This document shows positions 38,536 through 48,839 of a stretch of DNA of 64,000 bases, in pieces. Position 1 is the stretch's first letter. Every line of letters starts with the position of its first letter. The notes beneath the pieces were generated by a model. The model did not search any database. It worked only from the letters and a program-made list of their open reading frames with translations, and had not been told where the DNA came from. The stretch is from Streptomyces ficellus. Lineage in GTDB: Bacteria; Actinomycetota; Actinomycetes; Streptomycetales; Streptomycetaceae. The DNA lies in contig NZ_CP034279.1 of assembly GCF_009739905.1 (NCBI RefSeq), positions 2,914,001 to 2,978,000 on the forward strand, written 5' to 3'. Both the position numbers and the translations under genes were made by a program.

Positions 38536-38541
38536 TAGGAT
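38536..38541 (+). promoter_or_regulatory. -10 element of the 294-residue membrane-protein gene (leaderless)
   Basis: TAGGAT, 7 bases before the ATG at 38549. Together with the ABC-F element it makes a compact back-to-back pair of leaderless promoters. Confidence 0.5.
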
Positions 38542-38548
38542 GCGCGGC

Positions 38549-39433
38549 ATGAGCTTTGGGGGACCCCAGTGGCCGCAGCAGCCGCACGATCCGTACCAGC
38601 AGCACCAGCAGCCGACGGCGCAGACGCCGGACTGGAGCGCCCTCGCGGAGGCCTCGGCCGCCCGTACGCGCCGTAAGCGCCTGCTGCTGATCGGAGGCGC
38701 CGCGCTGGCGACCGCACTGGTGGGCACCCTGATCGCGACGGCCATCGTGTCCGCCAACAAGAAGGGCGACGACGGCGCCAACCTGGCGGACACCACCAGC
38801 GCCGCCCCGGAGCTACCCACGGACACCGCCAAGCCGCAGCCGTCGTTCTCCTCGGTGGCGCCCCCGCCGCCGCCGGACCCGATGGACTTCATCTCCAGCG
38901 CCGCCAAGGACAAGGCGCCGATCGGCCCGGACACCCTCTTCCCCGGCAAGAAGCTCACCATGGGCGACCGCGTCCACCGCAAGGGCGCCACCGCTTCCAC
39001 CACCGACTGCGGCTCCGCCGCCGAGGACGGCCTCGGCGCGGTCCTGGAGCGCAACGGCTGCACGCGCGTGATCCGCGCCACGTACGAACGGGACGGCGTC
39101 GCCGTCACGGTGGGCGTCGCGCTCTTCGACACCGAGGCGGCCGCCCTGAAGGCCAAGGAGCAGGCGGTGGGGAGCGTCGTCCCGCTCGCCGGGTCCGGCG
39201 TCAAGGGCTTCTGCCAGTCCCAGACCGTGTGCCTGCGCCGCACGAACACGCTCGGCCGGTACGCCTACTTCACCCAGGCGGGCTTCACCAGCGGCAAGAA
39301 GGTCACCACGGGCGAGAAGGCGGTCTACAAGGCCAGCGACGACCTCGCGGCCTTCACCTTCAACCAGATCTACGCCCGCGGCCGCACCCAGGCCTCAGCA
39401 GCAGCCACCGCTCCGGCCGCCGGAGGGCAGTGA
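38549..39433 (+). CDS. Membrane-anchored protein with Gln/Pro-rich cytosolic tail
   Basis: A 294-residue protein. The Gln/His/Pro-rich N-terminus is followed by one membrane segment (about 45-68, [23 protein letters not shown]), a Ser/Pro-rich linker, and an extracellular alpha-beta domain with four Cys ([22 protein letters not shown]) that could form two disulfides. No recognised family. It converges with truA and overlaps its end by 39 bases. Confidence 0.72.
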   Translation: MSFGGPQWPQQPHDPYQQHQQPTAQTPDWSALAEASAARTRRKRLLLIGGAALATALVGTLIATAIVSANKKGDDGANLADTTSAAPELPTDTAKPQPSFSSVAPPPPPDPMDFISSAAKDKAPIGPDTLFPGKKLTMGDRVHRKGATASTTDCGSAAEDGLGAVLERNGCTRVIRATYERDGVAVTVGVALFDTEAAALKAKEQAVGSVVPLAGSGVKGFCQSQTVCLRRTNTLGRYAYFTQAGFTSGKKVTTGEKAVYKASDDLAAFTFNQIYARGRTQASAAATAPAAGGQ

Positions 39434-40261
39434 CCGCTTGTTGCGGGCCTCCAGGTTCCGGGCGGCCAGCAGCTCGTCGGCCGGGTAGCCGACCTCCTCC
39501 AGCGTGAGCCCGTGCGGCCGTACGACGTGGACGGCCGAGTCCCGCACGCCCGCCGCCAGCACCTTGCCCGGCCAGTCCGCCGGCCGGTGCCCGTCACCGA
39601 CGAACAGCAGCGCGCCGACCAGCGAGCGGACCATGTTGTGGCAGAAGGCGTCCGCCTTGACGGTGGCCTCCAGCACGCCGGAGGGCAGCCGCTCCCAGCG
39701 CAGCTCCTGGAGGGTGCGGATCGTCGTGGCGCCCTCGCGCTTCTTGCAGTACGCGGCGAAGTCGTGCTCGCCCACCAGGGCCTCGGCGGCGGCGTTCATG
39801 GCGTCGACGTCCAGCGGCCAGTCGTGCCACAGGATGTGCCCGCGCAGCAGCGGGTCGACGCCGCCGGGGGTGTCGGTCACGCGGTACGCGTAGCGGCGCC
39901 AGATCGCCGAGAACCGGGCGTTGAACCCGCTGGGCGCCTCCTCGACCCGCCACACCCGCACGTCGTGCGCCAGCCGCCCGGCCAGCCGCCGCAGCAGCTT
40001 GTCCCGGTGCTCGGCCCACACCGCCTCCGGCAGGTCGACGTGCGCGACCTGGCCGCGCGCGTGGACGCCCGCGTCGGTCCGCCCGGCGACGGTCAGCTCG
40101 TACGTCTCGGACGACCGCGTCACCGTGCGCAGCGCGTCCTCGATGTCGCCCTGCACGGTCCGCTGCCCGCCGGCCTGCTTGGCCCAGCCGTGGAAGTCCT
40201 TGCCGTCGTACGACAGGTCCAGCCGCACCCGTACGAAACCGGGCTCCACCTCATCGCTCAC
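39395..40261 (-). CDS. truA: tRNA pseudouridine(38-40) synthase
   Basis: A 288-residue Tru[17 protein letters not shown], catalytic Asp in [23 protein letters not shown] and [14 protein letters not shown]. The GTG at 40261 is preferred to ATG 40270 because GAGAGG lies 9 bases upstream of it. The tail [15 protein letters not shown] overlaps the convergent membrane-protein gene. It follows rplQ as in many bacteria. Confidence 0.94.
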   Translation of the reverse strand: MSDEVEPGFVRVRLDLSYDGKDFHGWAKQAGGQRTVQGDIEDALRTVTRSSETYELTVAGRTDAGVHARGQVAHVDLPEAVWAEHRDKLLRRLAGRLAHDVRVWRVEEAPSGFNARFSAIWRRYAYRVTDTPGGVDPLLRGHILWHDWPLDVDAMNAAAEALVGEHDFAAYCKKREGATTIRTLQELRWERLPSGVLEATVKADAFCHNMVRSLVGALLFVGDGHRPADWPGKVLAAGVRDSAVHVVRPHGLTLEEVGYPADELLAARNLEARNKRSLPSGGRSGGCC

Positions 40262-40295
40262 GCGACCCATCCTCTCAAGTGGCCTCTCACGCCGA

Positions 40296-40329
40296 ACGGG
40301 CCCGCCCCCCGCGAGGGGGACGGGCCCGT
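40296..40329 (-). terminator. Terminator after rplQ
   Basis: A long GC stem (ACGGGCCCG-CCCCC / GGGGG-A-CGGGCCCGT) about 24 bases past the rplQ stop, ending the alpha operon. Confidence 0.8.
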
Positions 40330-40352
40330 CCGTACAGCCTTCAGAACGCGGT

Positions 40353-40841
40353 TCAGGCGTCCTTGGACTCTTCGGCCGGAGCCTCGTCGGCCTTGGTGTC
40401 CTCGGCCTTGGCGGCCTCGTCGGACTCCTTGACGGCGCGCTTGGTGGCGGCCTCGGCCTCGGCGACGGTCGCCTTCTTGGCGATCTCGCCCTCGACCAGC
40501 TCGATCACGGCCATCGGGGCGTTGTCGCCACGACGGTTGCCGATCTTCGTGATGCGGGTGTAGCCACCCGGGCGCTCGGCGTAGCGCGGAGCGATCTCGG
40601 TGAAGAGCGTGTGGACGATGCCCTTGTCCGTGATCGTCTGCAGCACCAGGCGACGGTTGTGGATGTCGCCCTTCTTCGCCTTGGTGATCAGGCGCTCGGC
40701 GACCGGACGCAGGCGGCGGGCCTTGGCCTCGGTCGTGGTGATGCGGCCGTGCTCGAAGAGCGACTTCGCGAGGTTCGCGAGGAGCAGCTTCTCGTGCGCG
40801 GCGCTGCCGCCCAGACGGGCACCCTTGGCGGGCTTCGGCAT
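40353..40841 (-). CDS. rplQ: 50S ribosomal protein L17
   Basis: 162 residues. The core has [41 protein letters not shown]. The last 45 residues are an Ala/Glu/Lys-rich actinobacterial extension ([22 protein letters not shown]). Last gene of the alpha operon, 80 bases after rpoA. Confidence 0.97.
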   Translation of the reverse strand: MPKPAKGARLGGSAAHEKLLLANLAKSLFEHGRITTTEAKARRLRPVAERLITKAKKGDIHNRRLVLQTITDKGIVHTLFTEIAPRYAERPGGYTRITKIGNRRGDNAPMAVIELVEGEIAKKATVAEAEAATKRAVKESDEAAKAEDTKADEAPAEESKDA

Positions 40842-40893
40842 GGTGTTTCTCCTTGTGATCTGCCCCGGCCGTGTCAGGTACCGGGGTCAGGGC

Positions 40894-40915
40894 CCCGCAG
40901 GCGGTCGCCTGCGGG
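40894..40915 (-). terminator. Hairpin between rpoA and rplQ
   Basis: CCCGCAGGC-GGTC-GCCTGCGGG, a perfect 9-bp stem in the 80-bp intercistronic space. It may tune rplQ expression or protect the rpoA 3' end. Confidence 0.5.
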
Positions 40916-40921
40916 CAGCAA

Positions 40922-41944
40922 TCAGTACTGCTCGGTCTCGACGAAGCCCGCGTCCGCGTCGTCGTCGGCGCCGAAGGCGTCGGCGGCGGCGGTCGGGTCG
41001 AATCCGGGCGGGCTGTCCTTCAGGGCCAGGCCCATGCCGGCCAGCTTCGCCTTGACCTCGTCGATCGACTTCGCACCGAAGTTGCGGATGTCGAGCAGGT
41101 CGGCCTCGGAGCGCGCCACGAGCTCACCCACGGAGTGGATGCCCTCGCGCTTGAGGCAGTTGTACGAACGAACGGTGAGCTCGAGCTCCTCGATCGGCAG
41201 CGCCAGGTCGGCGGCCAGGGCGGCGTCCGTCGGGGACGGGCCCATGTCGATGCCCTCGGCGTCGATGTTGAGCTCGCGGGCCAGGCCGAACAGCTCGACC
41301 AGGGTCTTGCCGGCCGACGCCATGGCGTCGCGCGGGCGCATGGCCTGCTTGGTCTCGACGTCGACGATCAGCTTGTCGAAGTCGGTGCGCTGCTCGACAC
41401 GGGTCGCCTCGACCTTGTACGTGACCTTGAGCACCGGCGAGTAGATGGAGTCGACCGGGATACGGCCGATCTCCTGGCCCACCTGCTTGTTCTGGACGGC
41501 GGAGACGTAGCCGCGACCGCGCTCGACGGTCAGCTCCATCTCCAGCTTGCCCTTGCCGTTCAGCGTGGCGAGCACCAGGTCGGGGTTGTGCACCTCGACA
41601 CCGGCCGGCGGGGCGATGTCGGCGGCGGTGACCAGGCCGGGGCCCTGCTTGCGCAGGTACATCACGACCGGCTCGTCGTGCTCCGAGGAGACGACCAGCT
41701 GCTTGATGTTGAGGATGAGGTCGGTGACGTCCTCCTTGACGCCCGGCACGGTGGTGAACTCGTGCAGGACGCCGTCGATGCGGATGGACGTGACGGCCGC
41801 ACCCGGGATCGAGGAGAGGAGCGTACGGCGGAGGGAGTTGCCGAGCGTGTAGCCGAAGCCCGGCTCCAGGGGCTCGATGACGAACCGCGAGCGGTACTCG
41901 TCGACGACCTCTTCGGTCAGCGAGGGACGCTGAGCGATAAGCAT
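40922..41944 (-). CDS. rpoA: RNA polymerase alpha subunit
   Basis: 340 residues. The N-terminal dimerisation domain (1-230) has [45 protein letters not shown]. The C-terminal domain (about 250-310) has [53 protein letters not shown], which contacts activators and UP elements. The Shine-Dalgarno GAAGGAA precedes the ATG. Confidence 0.98.
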   Translation of the reverse strand: MLIAQRPSLTEEVVDEYRSRFVIEPLEPGFGYTLGNSLRRTLLSSIPGAAVTSIRIDGVLHEFTTVPGVKEDVTDLILNIKQLVVSSEHDEPVVMYLRKQGPGLVTAADIAPPAGVEVHNPDLVLATLNGKGKLEMELTVERGRGYVSAVQNKQVGQEIGRIPVDSIYSPVLKVTYKVEATRVEQRTDFDKLIVDVETKQAMRPRDAMASAGKTLVELFGLARELNIDAEGIDMGPSPTDAALAADLALPIEELELTVRSYNCLKREGIHSVGELVARSEADLLDIRNFGAKSIDEVKAKLAGMGLALKDSPPGFDPTAAADAFGADDDADAGFVETEQY

Positions 41945-42055
41945 GGTGTGTTTCCTTCAGTCGTGGACGCCCGCTATTTGACGTCCTCTGGTACTGCAAG
42001 GGTACGGGCGGCACGCCCCCGAAGAGCCGTACCGCCCGATTCCGTGCGCGAGCAA

Positions 42056-42097
42056 CCGTGCGTCAGACGCGGCGGCGCTTCGGCGGACGGCAGCCGT
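42056..42097. repeat. Duplicate of the rpsK 3' end (copy in the rpoA leader)
   Basis: 42 bases identical to 42161-42202, which contains the last 11 codons and stop of rpsK. It lies 105 bases downstream in the direction of transcription, between rpsK and rpoA. Confidence 0.95.
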
Positions 42098-42108
42098 GCT
42101 GCGAATTC

Positions 42109-42126
42109 CCGGGGGACGACCCCCGG
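42109..42126 (-). terminator. Hairpin between rpsK and rpoA
   Basis: CCGGGGG-ACGA-CCCCCGG between the two copies of the rpsK tail. The core is shared with the groES-groEL1 hairpin (13508-13529). Confidence 0.55.
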
Positions 42127-42160
42127 ACCCCCAGCAGACCGCCGACCCGCCCGTCAGCAG

Positions 42161-42202
42161 CCGTGCGTCAGACGCGGCGGCGCTTCGGCGGACGGCAGCC
42201 GT
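42161..42202. repeat. rpsK 3' end (original copy of the 42-bp duplication)
   Basis: Covers the rpsK codons for CRPPKRRRV and its TGA. An exact direct repeat lies at 42056-42097. Confidence 0.95.
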
Positions 42203-42572
42203 TGTGCGGGGTGGGGGTGACGTCCTGGATCGAACCCACCTCGAGGCCGGTGGCCTGGAGGGAGCGGATCGCGGTCTCACGGCCGGAGCCGGGACCCTTG
42301 ACGAAGACGTCGACCTTGCGCATGCCGTGCTCCTGCGCGCGGCGGGCGGCCGACTCGGCGGCCATCTGCGCGGCGAAGGGGGTGGACTTGCGCGAGCCCT
42401 TGAAGCCGACGTGGCCGGCGGAGGCCCAGGAGATCACGTTGCCCGAGGGGTCCGTGATCGAGACGATCGTGTTGTTGAACGTGCTCTTGATGTGGGCGTG
42501 CCCGTGAGCGACGTTCTTCTTTTCCTTGCGGCGCACCTTCTTGGCAGCGCCCTGACGACCCTTGGGGGGCAT
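42168..42572 (-). CDS. rpsK: 30S ribosomal protein S11
   Basis: 134 residues: [56 protein letters not shown] and the terminal [12 protein letters not shown] are typical. Its last 33 coding bases plus stop are duplicated downstream. Confidence 0.98.
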   Translation of the reverse strand: MPPKGRQGAAKKVRRKEKKNVAHGHAHIKSTFNNTIVSITDPSGNVISWASAGHVGFKGSRKSTPFAAQMAAESAARRAQEHGMRKVDVFVKGPGSGRETAIRSLQATGLEVGSIQDVTPTPHNGCRPPKRRRV

Positions 42573-42638
42573 CTATAACTCCTACGGGAGGTGGTCGGTC
42601 CTACAGCGAAGACCGCTTGATCAAGCGTCCGCTGAGGA

Positions 42639-43019
42639 CTACTTCTTGCCCGGCTTCTTCTTACCGGCGATGGCGCGACGCGGGCCCTTGCGGGTACGAG
42701 CGTTCGTGCTGGTGCGCTGACCGTGCACGGGCAGGCCACGACGGTGGCGGATGCCCTGGTAGCACTGGATCTCGATCTTGCGGCGGATGTCGCCCTGGAT
42801 CTCGCGGCGGAGGTCACCCTCGGTCCGGAGGTTGGCGTCCACGTACTCGCGGATCTTGACCAGGTCCTCCTCGGACAGGTCACGAACGCGGGTGTTGGGG
42901 TTCACGCCGGTGGAGGCGAGAATCTCCTTGGAACGGGTACGCCCGATACCGAAGACGTAGGTGAGTGCGATCTCCACACGCTTTTCGCGCGGGATGTCAA
43001 CACCGGAAACGCGTGCCAT
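42639..43019 (-). CDS. rpsM: 30S ribosomal protein S13
   Basis: 126 residues: [62 protein letters not shown] and a Lys-rich tail (KKKPGKK). It follows rpmJ after a 184-bp gap. Confidence 0.98.
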   Translation of the reverse strand: MARVSGVDIPREKRVEIALTYVFGIGRTRSKEILASTGVNPNTRVRDLSEEDLVKIREYVDANLRTEGDLRREIQGDIRRKIEIQCYQGIRHRRGLPVHGQRTSTNARTRKGPRRAIAGKKKPGKK

Positions 43020-43203
43020 TCAATGGCTCCTGTGTGTTCGGGGGTCTTCCGCAAAGCCGCTCCCGACCGCCGTATGAGGTACGAATCGGGTCCCCGGCCC
43101 CCGCCGGAGGTGCCGCCGACCCTTGCGGGCTGGGCGGGCTCTGCGTATGTACGAATTTGCTCGCGTCGCGCGAAGAACTGCTTCAGGTGCAGGTCGGCGT
43201 GCG

Positions 43204-43317
43204 TCAGCCCTGGCGCTGCTTGTGGCGCAGGTTGTCGCAGATGACCATGACCCGGCCGTGACGGCGGATCACCTTGCACTTGTCGCAGATCTTCTTGACG
43301 CTCGGCTTGACCTTCAT
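43204..43317 (-). CDS. rpmJ: 50S ribosomal protein L36
   Basis: A 37-residue protein too short for most gene callers: [20 protein letters not shown], then [17 protein letters not shown]. Zinc ligands are C11, C14, C27 and His32, the zinc-binding form. It lies between infA and rpsM, as expected. Confidence 0.97.
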   Translation of the reverse strand: MKVKPSVKKICDKCKVIRRHGRVMVICDNLRHKQRQG

Positions 43318-43374
43318 GGGATGTGAGGTTCTCCGGGTCAGTGCCACCACCCCGCGGACGGGGCGCGACAAGAT

Positions 43375-43596
43375 CTACTTGTATCGGTAGACGATCCGGC
43401 CACGCGTCAGGTCGTACGGAGACAGCTCCACGACGACCCGGTCGTCCGGGAGGATACGGATGTAGTGCATCCGCATCTTGCCGGAGATGTGCGCGAGGAC
43501 CTTGTGACCGTTCTGGAGCTCCACCTTGAACATGGCGTTCGGCAGGGACTCGATCACGGTGCCCTCAATTTCGATGGCACCTTGCTTCTTGGCCAC
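43375..43596 (-). CDS. infA: Translation initiation factor IF-1
   Basis: 73 residues, an OB-fold protein: [51 protein letters not shown]. It binds the 30S A site. Upstream (43678-43683) TAGACT on the minus strand is a candidate -10 for an infA promoter. Its -35 is weak. Confidence 0.97.
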   Translation of the reverse strand: MAKKQGAIEIEGTVIESLPNAMFKVELQNGHKVLAHISGKMRMHYIRILPDDRVVVELSPYDLTRGRIVYRYK

Positions 43597-43793
43597 GCTT
43601 CGCCCTTCGAATCGGCTACCTTGATCGACTCCCGCTCACCGCGTGCGGACACACGGGTACACGAGAGCCGACGCATCAGTCTACGTCAGGCCCCTGGAAA
43701 ACACGAATCCGGTAGCTTGCCCACCGCCGGTGATCGTTACCCCCGCGCGCGGAAGCACACCCCCGGCCCCGGCCCGGCCGCCGACGGCTGCCG

Positions 43794-44645
43794 TCAGGCC
43801 AGCGGGTCCGGGGCTGCCGTGACGCCCAGCTCGGCGAGCTTCGCCTTGCCGCCGTCGGGGGACGTGAGGACCAGGGGGCCCTCCTCGGTGAGGGCGACCG
43901 AGTGCTCCCAGTGGGAGGACCAGGTGCCGTCCGTCGTGATGACGGTCCAGTCGTCCTCCAGCACCTCCGTGCGCGGGGTGCCGAGCGACACCATCGGCTC
44001 GATCGCCAGGCAGAAGCCGGGCACCAGCTTGGGGCCCTTGCCGCGCTTGCGGGTGACGTAGTTCAGCAGGTGCGGGTCCATGTGCATCTCGGTGCCGATG
44101 CCGTGGCCGCCGTAGTCCTCGATGATCCCGAACTTGCCCAGGCTGTGCTCGCCCGTCGACGGGCGCGGCTGGCGGCGGATGTAGGACTCGATCGCCCTGG
44201 AGATGTCCATCAGCCGGTTGCCGTTGCGCATCGCGGCGATGCCCGCCCACATCGACTCCTCGGTCACCCGGGAGAGCTCGATCAGCTCCGGGGCGTGACC
44301 GGAGCCCACGAACGCCGTGTAGGCGGCGTCACCGTGCCAGCCGTCGACGATCGCGCCGCAGTCGATGGAGATGATGTCGCCGTCCTTCAGGACGACGTCG
44401 TCGCTGGGGATGCCGTGGACGACGACCTCGTTCACCGACGTGCAGATCGTGGCGGGGAAGCCGCCGTACCCCAGGAAGTTCGACTTCGCCCCGTGGTCGG
44501 CGATCACCTTCCGCGCGACCTCGTCCAGGTCCTTCGTCGTCGCGCCCGGCACCGCGGCCTCGCGCGTCGCCGCGTGGATGGCGGCGACGACCAGCCCCGC
44601 CTCGCGCATCTTCGCGATCTGCTCGGGAGTCTTGATCTGCACCAT
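43794..44645 (-). CDS. map: Methionine aminopeptidase type I
   Basis: A 283-residue metallo-aminopeptidase removing N-terminal Met. The metal site is formed by Asp in DIISIDCGAIVDGWHGDAA, the second Asp there, His in DYGGHGIGTEMHMDPHLLNY, Glu in CLAIEPMVSLG and the last Glu near WEHSVALTEEGPLVLT. A strong hairpin separates it from adk, and GGAAAGGC precedes the ATG, so it probably has its own promoter. Confidence 0.95.
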   Translation of the reverse strand: MVQIKTPEQIAKMREAGLVVAAIHAATREAAVPGATTKDLDEVARKVIADHGAKSNFLGYGGFPATICTSVNEVVVHGIPSDDVVLKDGDIISIDCGAIVDGWHGDAAYTAFVGSGHAPELIELSRVTEESMWAGIAAMRNGNRLMDISRAIESYIRRQPRPSTGEHSLGKFGIIEDYGGHGIGTEMHMDPHLLNYVTRKRGKGPKLVPGFCLAIEPMVSLGTPRTEVLEDDWTVITTDGTWSSHWEHSVALTEEGPLVLTSPDGGKAKLAELGVTAAPDPLA

Positions 44646-44707
44646 GACGGCTGACGCCTTTCCAAGGGAGTACGGGGTGACCTCACAACGATACGGCGGT
44701 ACGACAG

Positions 44708-44739
44708 CGGCCGCGGCGCCCCGAAGGGCACCGCGGCCG
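44708..44739 (-). terminator. Terminator between adk and map
   Basis: A 14-bp stem (CGGCCGCGGCGCCC / GGGCACCGCGGCCG, one mismatch) with a CGAA loop, between the adk stop and the map start. Confidence 0.75.
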
Positions 44740-44761
44740 TCGTACGGAAGCCGGCGGGGTA

Positions 44762-45421
44762 CTACGCGGCCTGCTCGCCCCGCAGCGCCGCCATCGCGCG
44801 GCCGGTCACCTCGTCGACCTTGCCGAGCGCGGAGATGGTGACCACCAGGCCCTGGGCCTTGTAGTAGTCGATGATCGGCTCGGTCTGCGTGTGGTAGACC
44901 TCGAGCCGCCTGCGGACCGTCTCCTCGGAGTCGTCACCGCGCTGGTACAGCTCGCCGCCGCACACGTCGCAGACGCCCTCGGTCTTCGGCGGGGTGTAGG
45001 TCACGTGGAAGACGTGCTTGTCGTTGTTGCGGCACAGCCGGCGGCCGGCGATCCGCTTCACGACCTCGTCCTCGGGGACCTCCAGGTCGAGCACCGCGTC
45101 GAGCTTCATGTTCCCGGCCCGGAGCATGACGTCGAGCGCCTCGGCCTGCGACACGTTCCGGGGGAAGCCGTCCAGCAGGAAGCCGTTCACGGCGTCCGGG
45201 TGCTCCATGCGGTCCTTGGCCATGCCGATGGTGACCTCGTCGGGCACCAGCTCGCCGGCGTCCATGTAGGACTTGGCCTTCAGCCCCAGCTCCGTGCCCT
45301 GGCTGATGTTGGCTCGGAACAGGTCGCCCGTGGAGATGTGCGGGATCGACAGGTTCTTGGCAAGGAACGCGGCCTGCGTTCCCTTGCCCGCACCGGGCGG
45401 TCCGACGAGGACGATTCGCAT
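44762..45421 (-). CDS. adk: Adenylate kinase
   Basis: 219 residues. The P-loop is GPPGAGKGT (7-15), with [14 protein letters not shown] and [14 protein letters not shown]. The LID region has [14 protein letters not shown], but the first half of the usual Cys4 zinc site ([11 protein letters not shown]) has only one Cys, so zinc binding is doubtful. The ATG shares one base with the secY stop (TGATG). Confidence 0.97.
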   Translation of the reverse strand: MRIVLVGPPGAGKGTQAAFLAKNLSIPHISTGDLFRANISQGTELGLKAKSYMDAGELVPDEVTIGMAKDRMEHPDAVNGFLLDGFPRNVSQAEALDVMLRAGNMKLDAVLDLEVPEDEVVKRIAGRRLCRNNDKHVFHVTYTPPKTEGVCDVCGGELYQRGDDSEETVRRRLEVYHTQTEPIIDYYKAQGLVVTISALGKVDEVTGRAMAALRGEQAA

Positions 45422-46740
45422 CAGCGGAGGAACCCTTCGTAATTGCGCTGCTGGAGCTGGCTCTCGATCTGCTTCACGGTCTCCAGCCCCACACCCACGA
45501 TGATGAGGATGCTCGTCCCGCCGAACGGGAAGTTGGCATTGGCGCCACCGAAGCCTGCCAACGCCATCGTCGGCACAAGAGCGATCAGACCCAGATACAG
45601 CGAGCCCGGCCAGGTGATCCGGTTGAGCACGTAGCTCAAGTACTCAGCAGTAGGTCGACCAGCCCGGATACCCGGGATGAAGCCACCATACTTCTTCATG
45701 TTGTCCGCGACTTCCTCGGGGTTGAACGAGATCGCCACATAGAAGAAGGCGAAGAAGACGATCAACAGGAAGTAGACGGTGATGTAGTAGGGGTGGTCAC
45801 CCTTGACGAAGTGGGCTTCGATCCAGGTCTTCCAGCCGGAGGTGCCGCTGGAGAACTGCGCGATCAGGGCCGGGATGTAGAGCAGCGACGAGGCGAAGAT
45901 GACAGGAATCACACCTGCCTGGTTCACCTTGAGCGGGATGTACGTGGACGTACCGCCGTAGGACCTGCGGCCGATCATGCGCTTCGCGTACTGCACCGGG
46001 ATGCGGCGCTGGGCCTGCTCGACGAAGACCACCAGGGCCACCATCACGAAGCCGATCAGGATGACCGTGCCGAACTCGATCCAGCCCTGCGCGAGCTTGC
46101 CGCTGACCTTGATGGCCCACAGGGCGCCCGGGAAGCCGGCGGCGATCGAGATGAACATCAGGATCGACATGCCGTTGCCGATGCCGCGGTCGGTGACGAG
46201 CTCACCGAGCCACATGACGACGGCGGTGCCCGCGGTCATGGTGATGACCATCAGGATGGTGACGAAGATCGAGCGGTCCGGGACGACCTGGCCGGCCACC
46301 GTGCAGCCGCTGAACAGCGCGCCGGTGCGGGCGGTCGCCACGAGGCCGGTGCCCTGGAGGATCGCGAGGGCGATCGTCAGGTACCGCGTGTACTGCGTGA
46401 TCTTGGCCGTACCCGCCTGGCCCTCCTTCTTGAGGGCTTCCAGACGCGGGATGACGACGGTCAGCAGCTGCAGGATGATGCTCGCCGTGATGTACGGCAT
46501 GATGCCGAGCGCGAAGATGGTGATCTGCAGAAGCGCCCCGCCGCTGAACAGGTTCACCAGGCCCAGCAGGCTGTTGCCGCCCTTGCTGGCCTCGTCCACG
46601 CACTGCTGGACGGACTGGTAGTCGACACCGGGGACGGGGATGTGGGCCCCGAGCCGGTAGATCACGATGATGCCCAGCGTGAAGAGCAGCTTCTTGCGCA
46701 GGTCGGGCGTCTTGAACGCCCGGGCGAACGCGGTGAGCAC
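45421..46740 (-). CDS. secY: Preprotein translocase subunit SecY
   Basis: 439 residues with ten membrane segments, for example [47 protein letters not shown] and [31 protein letters not shown], the channel-forming protein of the Sec translocon. The GTG at 46740 is preferred because AGGAGG lies 4-5 bases upstream. A longer frame to 46809 has no such support. Confidence 0.97.
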   Translation of the reverse strand: MLTAFARAFKTPDLRKKLLFTLGIIVIYRLGAHIPVPGVDYQSVQQCVDEASKGGNSLLGLVNLFSGGALLQITIFALGIMPYITASIILQLLTVVIPRLEALKKEGQAGTAKITQYTRYLTIALAILQGTGLVATARTGALFSGCTVAGQVVPDRSIFVTILMVITMTAGTAVVMWLGELVTDRGIGNGMSILMFISIAAGFPGALWAIKVSGKLAQGWIEFGTVILIGFVMVALVVFVEQAQRRIPVQYAKRMIGRRSYGGTSTYIPLKVNQAGVIPVIFASSLLYIPALIAQFSSGTSGWKTWIEAHFVKGDHPYYITVYFLLIVFFAFFYVAISFNPEEVADNMKKYGGFIPGIRAGRPTAEYLSYVLNRITWPGSLYLGLIALVPTMALAGFGGANANFPFGGTSILIIVGVGLETVKQIESQLQQRNYEGFLR

Positions 46741-47164
46741 GGTGCCTCCTGCGACCCCCGCGTTACGCGCGTGAGGGTGACGGTTTGGTAAGTGAGTAGA
46801 TACAAACACGGCAGCCTTACGCCACGGGGGCAGACTGCCGGGACACTAACAGCGGCTACCATACCCGGCCGTCACGCCCGCGTGAAACGTCGCTGAGGCA
46901 CGTCAACCACGGGTAAGGCCGATCCCTCCTTGGCGACCGGTCACCCGGTCCCCCACCCAGGGCAACGACCGAGGGCCGCAGTTGATGCCGGACCGTGTGG
47001 CGCCTTCGTGAAGATGTCCGAAAGACGCCGTGCGGCGACGGAACGGACGACGGGCGGACGACGGCGCGGACGACGAGGGCGGACATGGCGAAAAAGAGCC
47101 TGGCCGACGCCCACGAGGGGCGCCGGCCAGGCTCTCTGCCGTTCGGTGTCCGTCAGGACGAGGC
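46741..47164. other. 424-bp gap between rplO and secY
   Basis: No gene. It begins, in transcription order, with a strong terminator (47095-47135). Near the secY side TATGGT and TAGTGT hexamers (about 46850-46880, minus strand) could be -10 elements of a separate secY-adk promoter. I cannot choose between them. Confidence 0.6.
47095..47135 (-). terminator. Intrinsic terminator after rplO
   Basis: An 18-bp stem (AGAGCCTGGCCG.CGCCC / GGGCG.CGGCCAGGCTCT, one mismatch). On the minus strand it is followed by TTTTT, a rare true U-tract for this genome. Confidence 0.9.
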
Positions 47165-47620
47165 TCAGACGAGCTCGGTGACGGTGCCGCCGGCGGCGGT
47201 GATCTTCTCCTTGGCGGAGCCGGAGACGGCGTCGACCGTCACCTGCAGCGCCACGGAGATCTCGCCCTGGCCCAGGACCTTGACGAGGCTGTTCTTGCGC
47301 ACGGCACCCTTGTCGACCAGGTCGGCAACGGTGACCTCGCCACCCTGCGGGTACAGGGCCGCGAGCTTGTCCAGGTTCACGACCTGGTACTCGGTGCGGA
47401 ACGGGTTCTTGAAGCCCTTCAGCTTCGGGAGACGCATGTGGAGGGGCATCTGCCCACCCTCGAAGCGCTCCGGAACCTGGTAACGGGCCTTGGTGCCCTT
47501 GGTACCACGACCGGCCGTCTTACCCTTCGACGCCTCACCACGACCCACACGGGTCTTGGCGGTCTTGGCGCCCGGGGCGGGACGGAGGTTGTGGACCTTC
47601 AGCGGGTTCTGCTCCGCCAT
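47165..47620 (-). CDS. rplO: 50S ribosomal protein L15
   Basis: 151 residues: [40 protein letters not shown] and [21 protein letters not shown]. Last gene before a strong terminator. It starts one base after the rpmD stop. Confidence 0.97.
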   Translation of the reverse strand: MAEQNPLKVHNLRPAPGAKTAKTRVGRGEASKGKTAGRGTKGTKARYQVPERFEGGQMPLHMRLPKLKGFKNPFRTEYQVVNLDKLAALYPQGGEVTVADLVDKGAVRKNSLVKVLGQGEISVALQVTVDAVSGSAKEKITAAGGTVTELV

Positions 47621-47621
47621 G

Positions 47622-47804
47622 TCAGTCGACCTCCTCGACCGTCACGAGGTGGCGGACGGTGTGCACCATTCCGCGGAACTCGGGGCGGTCCTCCTTGACG
47701 ACCACGTCACCCAGGCGCTTGAGGCCCAGGGAACGCAGGGTGTCGCGGTGGTTCTGCTTGCTGCCGATGTACGACTTCGTCTGCGTGACCTTGAGGCGAG
47801 CCAT
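47622..47804 (-). CDS. rpmD: 50S ribosomal protein L30
   Basis: 60 residues: [29 protein letters not shown]. The ATG overlaps the rpsE stop by one base (TAATG). Confidence 0.97.
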   Translation of the reverse strand: MARLKVTQTKSYIGSKQNHRDTLRSLGLKRLGDVVVKEDRPEFRGMVHTVRHLVTVEEVD

Positions 47805-48409
47805 TACGCACCCGCCCCTGCACGCGCACGCAGGAGAGCCGCGGGGGCGACGTCCTCGAGGGGCAGACCACGGCGGGCCGCGATCTCCTCGGGACGCTGC
47901 AGACCCTGGAGGGCCGCCACGGTCGCGTGCACGATGTTGATCGCGTTGTCGGAGCCCAGGGACTTCGACAGGATGTCGTGGACGCCGGCGCACTCGAGAA
48001 CGGCGCGCACCGGGCCACCGGCGATCACACCGGTACCGGGGGAAGCAGGCTTGAGCAGGACGACGCCCGCGGCCTTCTCACCCTGGATGGGGTGCGGGAT
48101 GGTGCCCTGGATACGGGGGACCTTGAAGAAGTGCTTCTTGGCCTCCTCCACACCCTTGGCGATGGCGGCCGGCACCTCCTTGGCCTTGCCGTAACCGACA
48201 CCCACGGTGCCGTCACCGTCGCCCACCACGACCAGCGCGGTGAAGCTGAAGCGACGACCACCCTTCACAACCTTGGCGACGCGGTTGATCGCGACAACGC
48301 GCTCAACGTACGCGGTCTTCTCGGCGGCAGCAGCGCCGCCGTCACGGCCCTTCCGGTCCCGCCGCTCGCCGCCACCGGCACCGCTTCCGCGGCGCTGGGG
48401 TCCAGCCAT
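47804..48409 (-). CDS. rpsE: 30S ribosomal protein S5
   Basis: 201 residues. A Gly/Arg-rich N-terminal extension ([21 protein letters not shown]) precedes the core [27 protein letters not shown], with [22 protein letters not shown]. Coupled to rpmD. Confidence 0.97.
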   Translation of the reverse strand: MAGPQRRGSGAGGGERRDRKGRDGGAAAAEKTAYVERVVAINRVAKVVKGGRRFSFTALVVVGDGDGTVGVGYGKAKEVPAAIAKGVEEAKKHFFKVPRIQGTIPHPIQGEKAAGVVLLKPASPGTGVIAGGPVRAVLECAGVHDILSKSLGSDNAINIVHATVAALQGLQRPEEIAARRGLPLEDVAPAALLRARAGAGA

Positions 48410-48452
48410 TGGAATTACCTCTCTTCGTTTTCCGCTGAGCTACGGAACCGGC

Positions 48453-48836
48453 TCAGAACTTGAGCCCGGCTTCGCGGGCGGCGTCCGCCAGGGCGGCGAT
48501 GCGCCCGGCGTACTGGTTGCCGCCACGGTCGAACACGACAGCCTCGATGCCGGCAGCCTTGGCACGCTCGGCCACGAGCTGGCCGACCTGCTTCGCCTTA
48601 GCCGACTTGTCGCCTTCGCCGCCGCGGATGGACGCGTCCAGGGTGGACGCCGACGCGAGGGTGTGACCCGCGATGTCGTCGATGACCTGAGCGGTGATGC
48701 CGCGGTTGGAACGCGTGACGACCAGGCGCGGACGCTCGGTCGTACCCGCGATCTTCTTGCGGATGCGGATGTGGCGACGCTTCAGAGCAGCGCCCTTGTA
48801 GGCCTTGCCCTTGGCAATCTTCACGCCGTATGCCAT
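48453..48836 (-). CDS. rplR: 50S ribosomal protein L18
   Basis: 127 residues, a 5S rRNA-binding protein: [34 protein letters not shown] and a conserved end [17 protein letters not shown]. It starts 3 bases after the rplF stop. Confidence 0.97.
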   Translation of the reverse strand: MAYGVKIAKGKAYKGAALKRRHIRIRKKIAGTTERPRLVVTRSNRGITAQVIDDIAGHTLASASTLDASIRGGEGDKSAKAKQVGQLVAERAKAAGIEAVVFDRGGNQYAGRIAALADAAREAGLKF

Positions 48837-48839
48837 GGC

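Noticed and set aside
47085-47135. Small plus-strand ORF starting MAKKSLADAHEG
   Set aside because: It is encoded by the terminator stem and its A-tract, with no ribosome-binding site.
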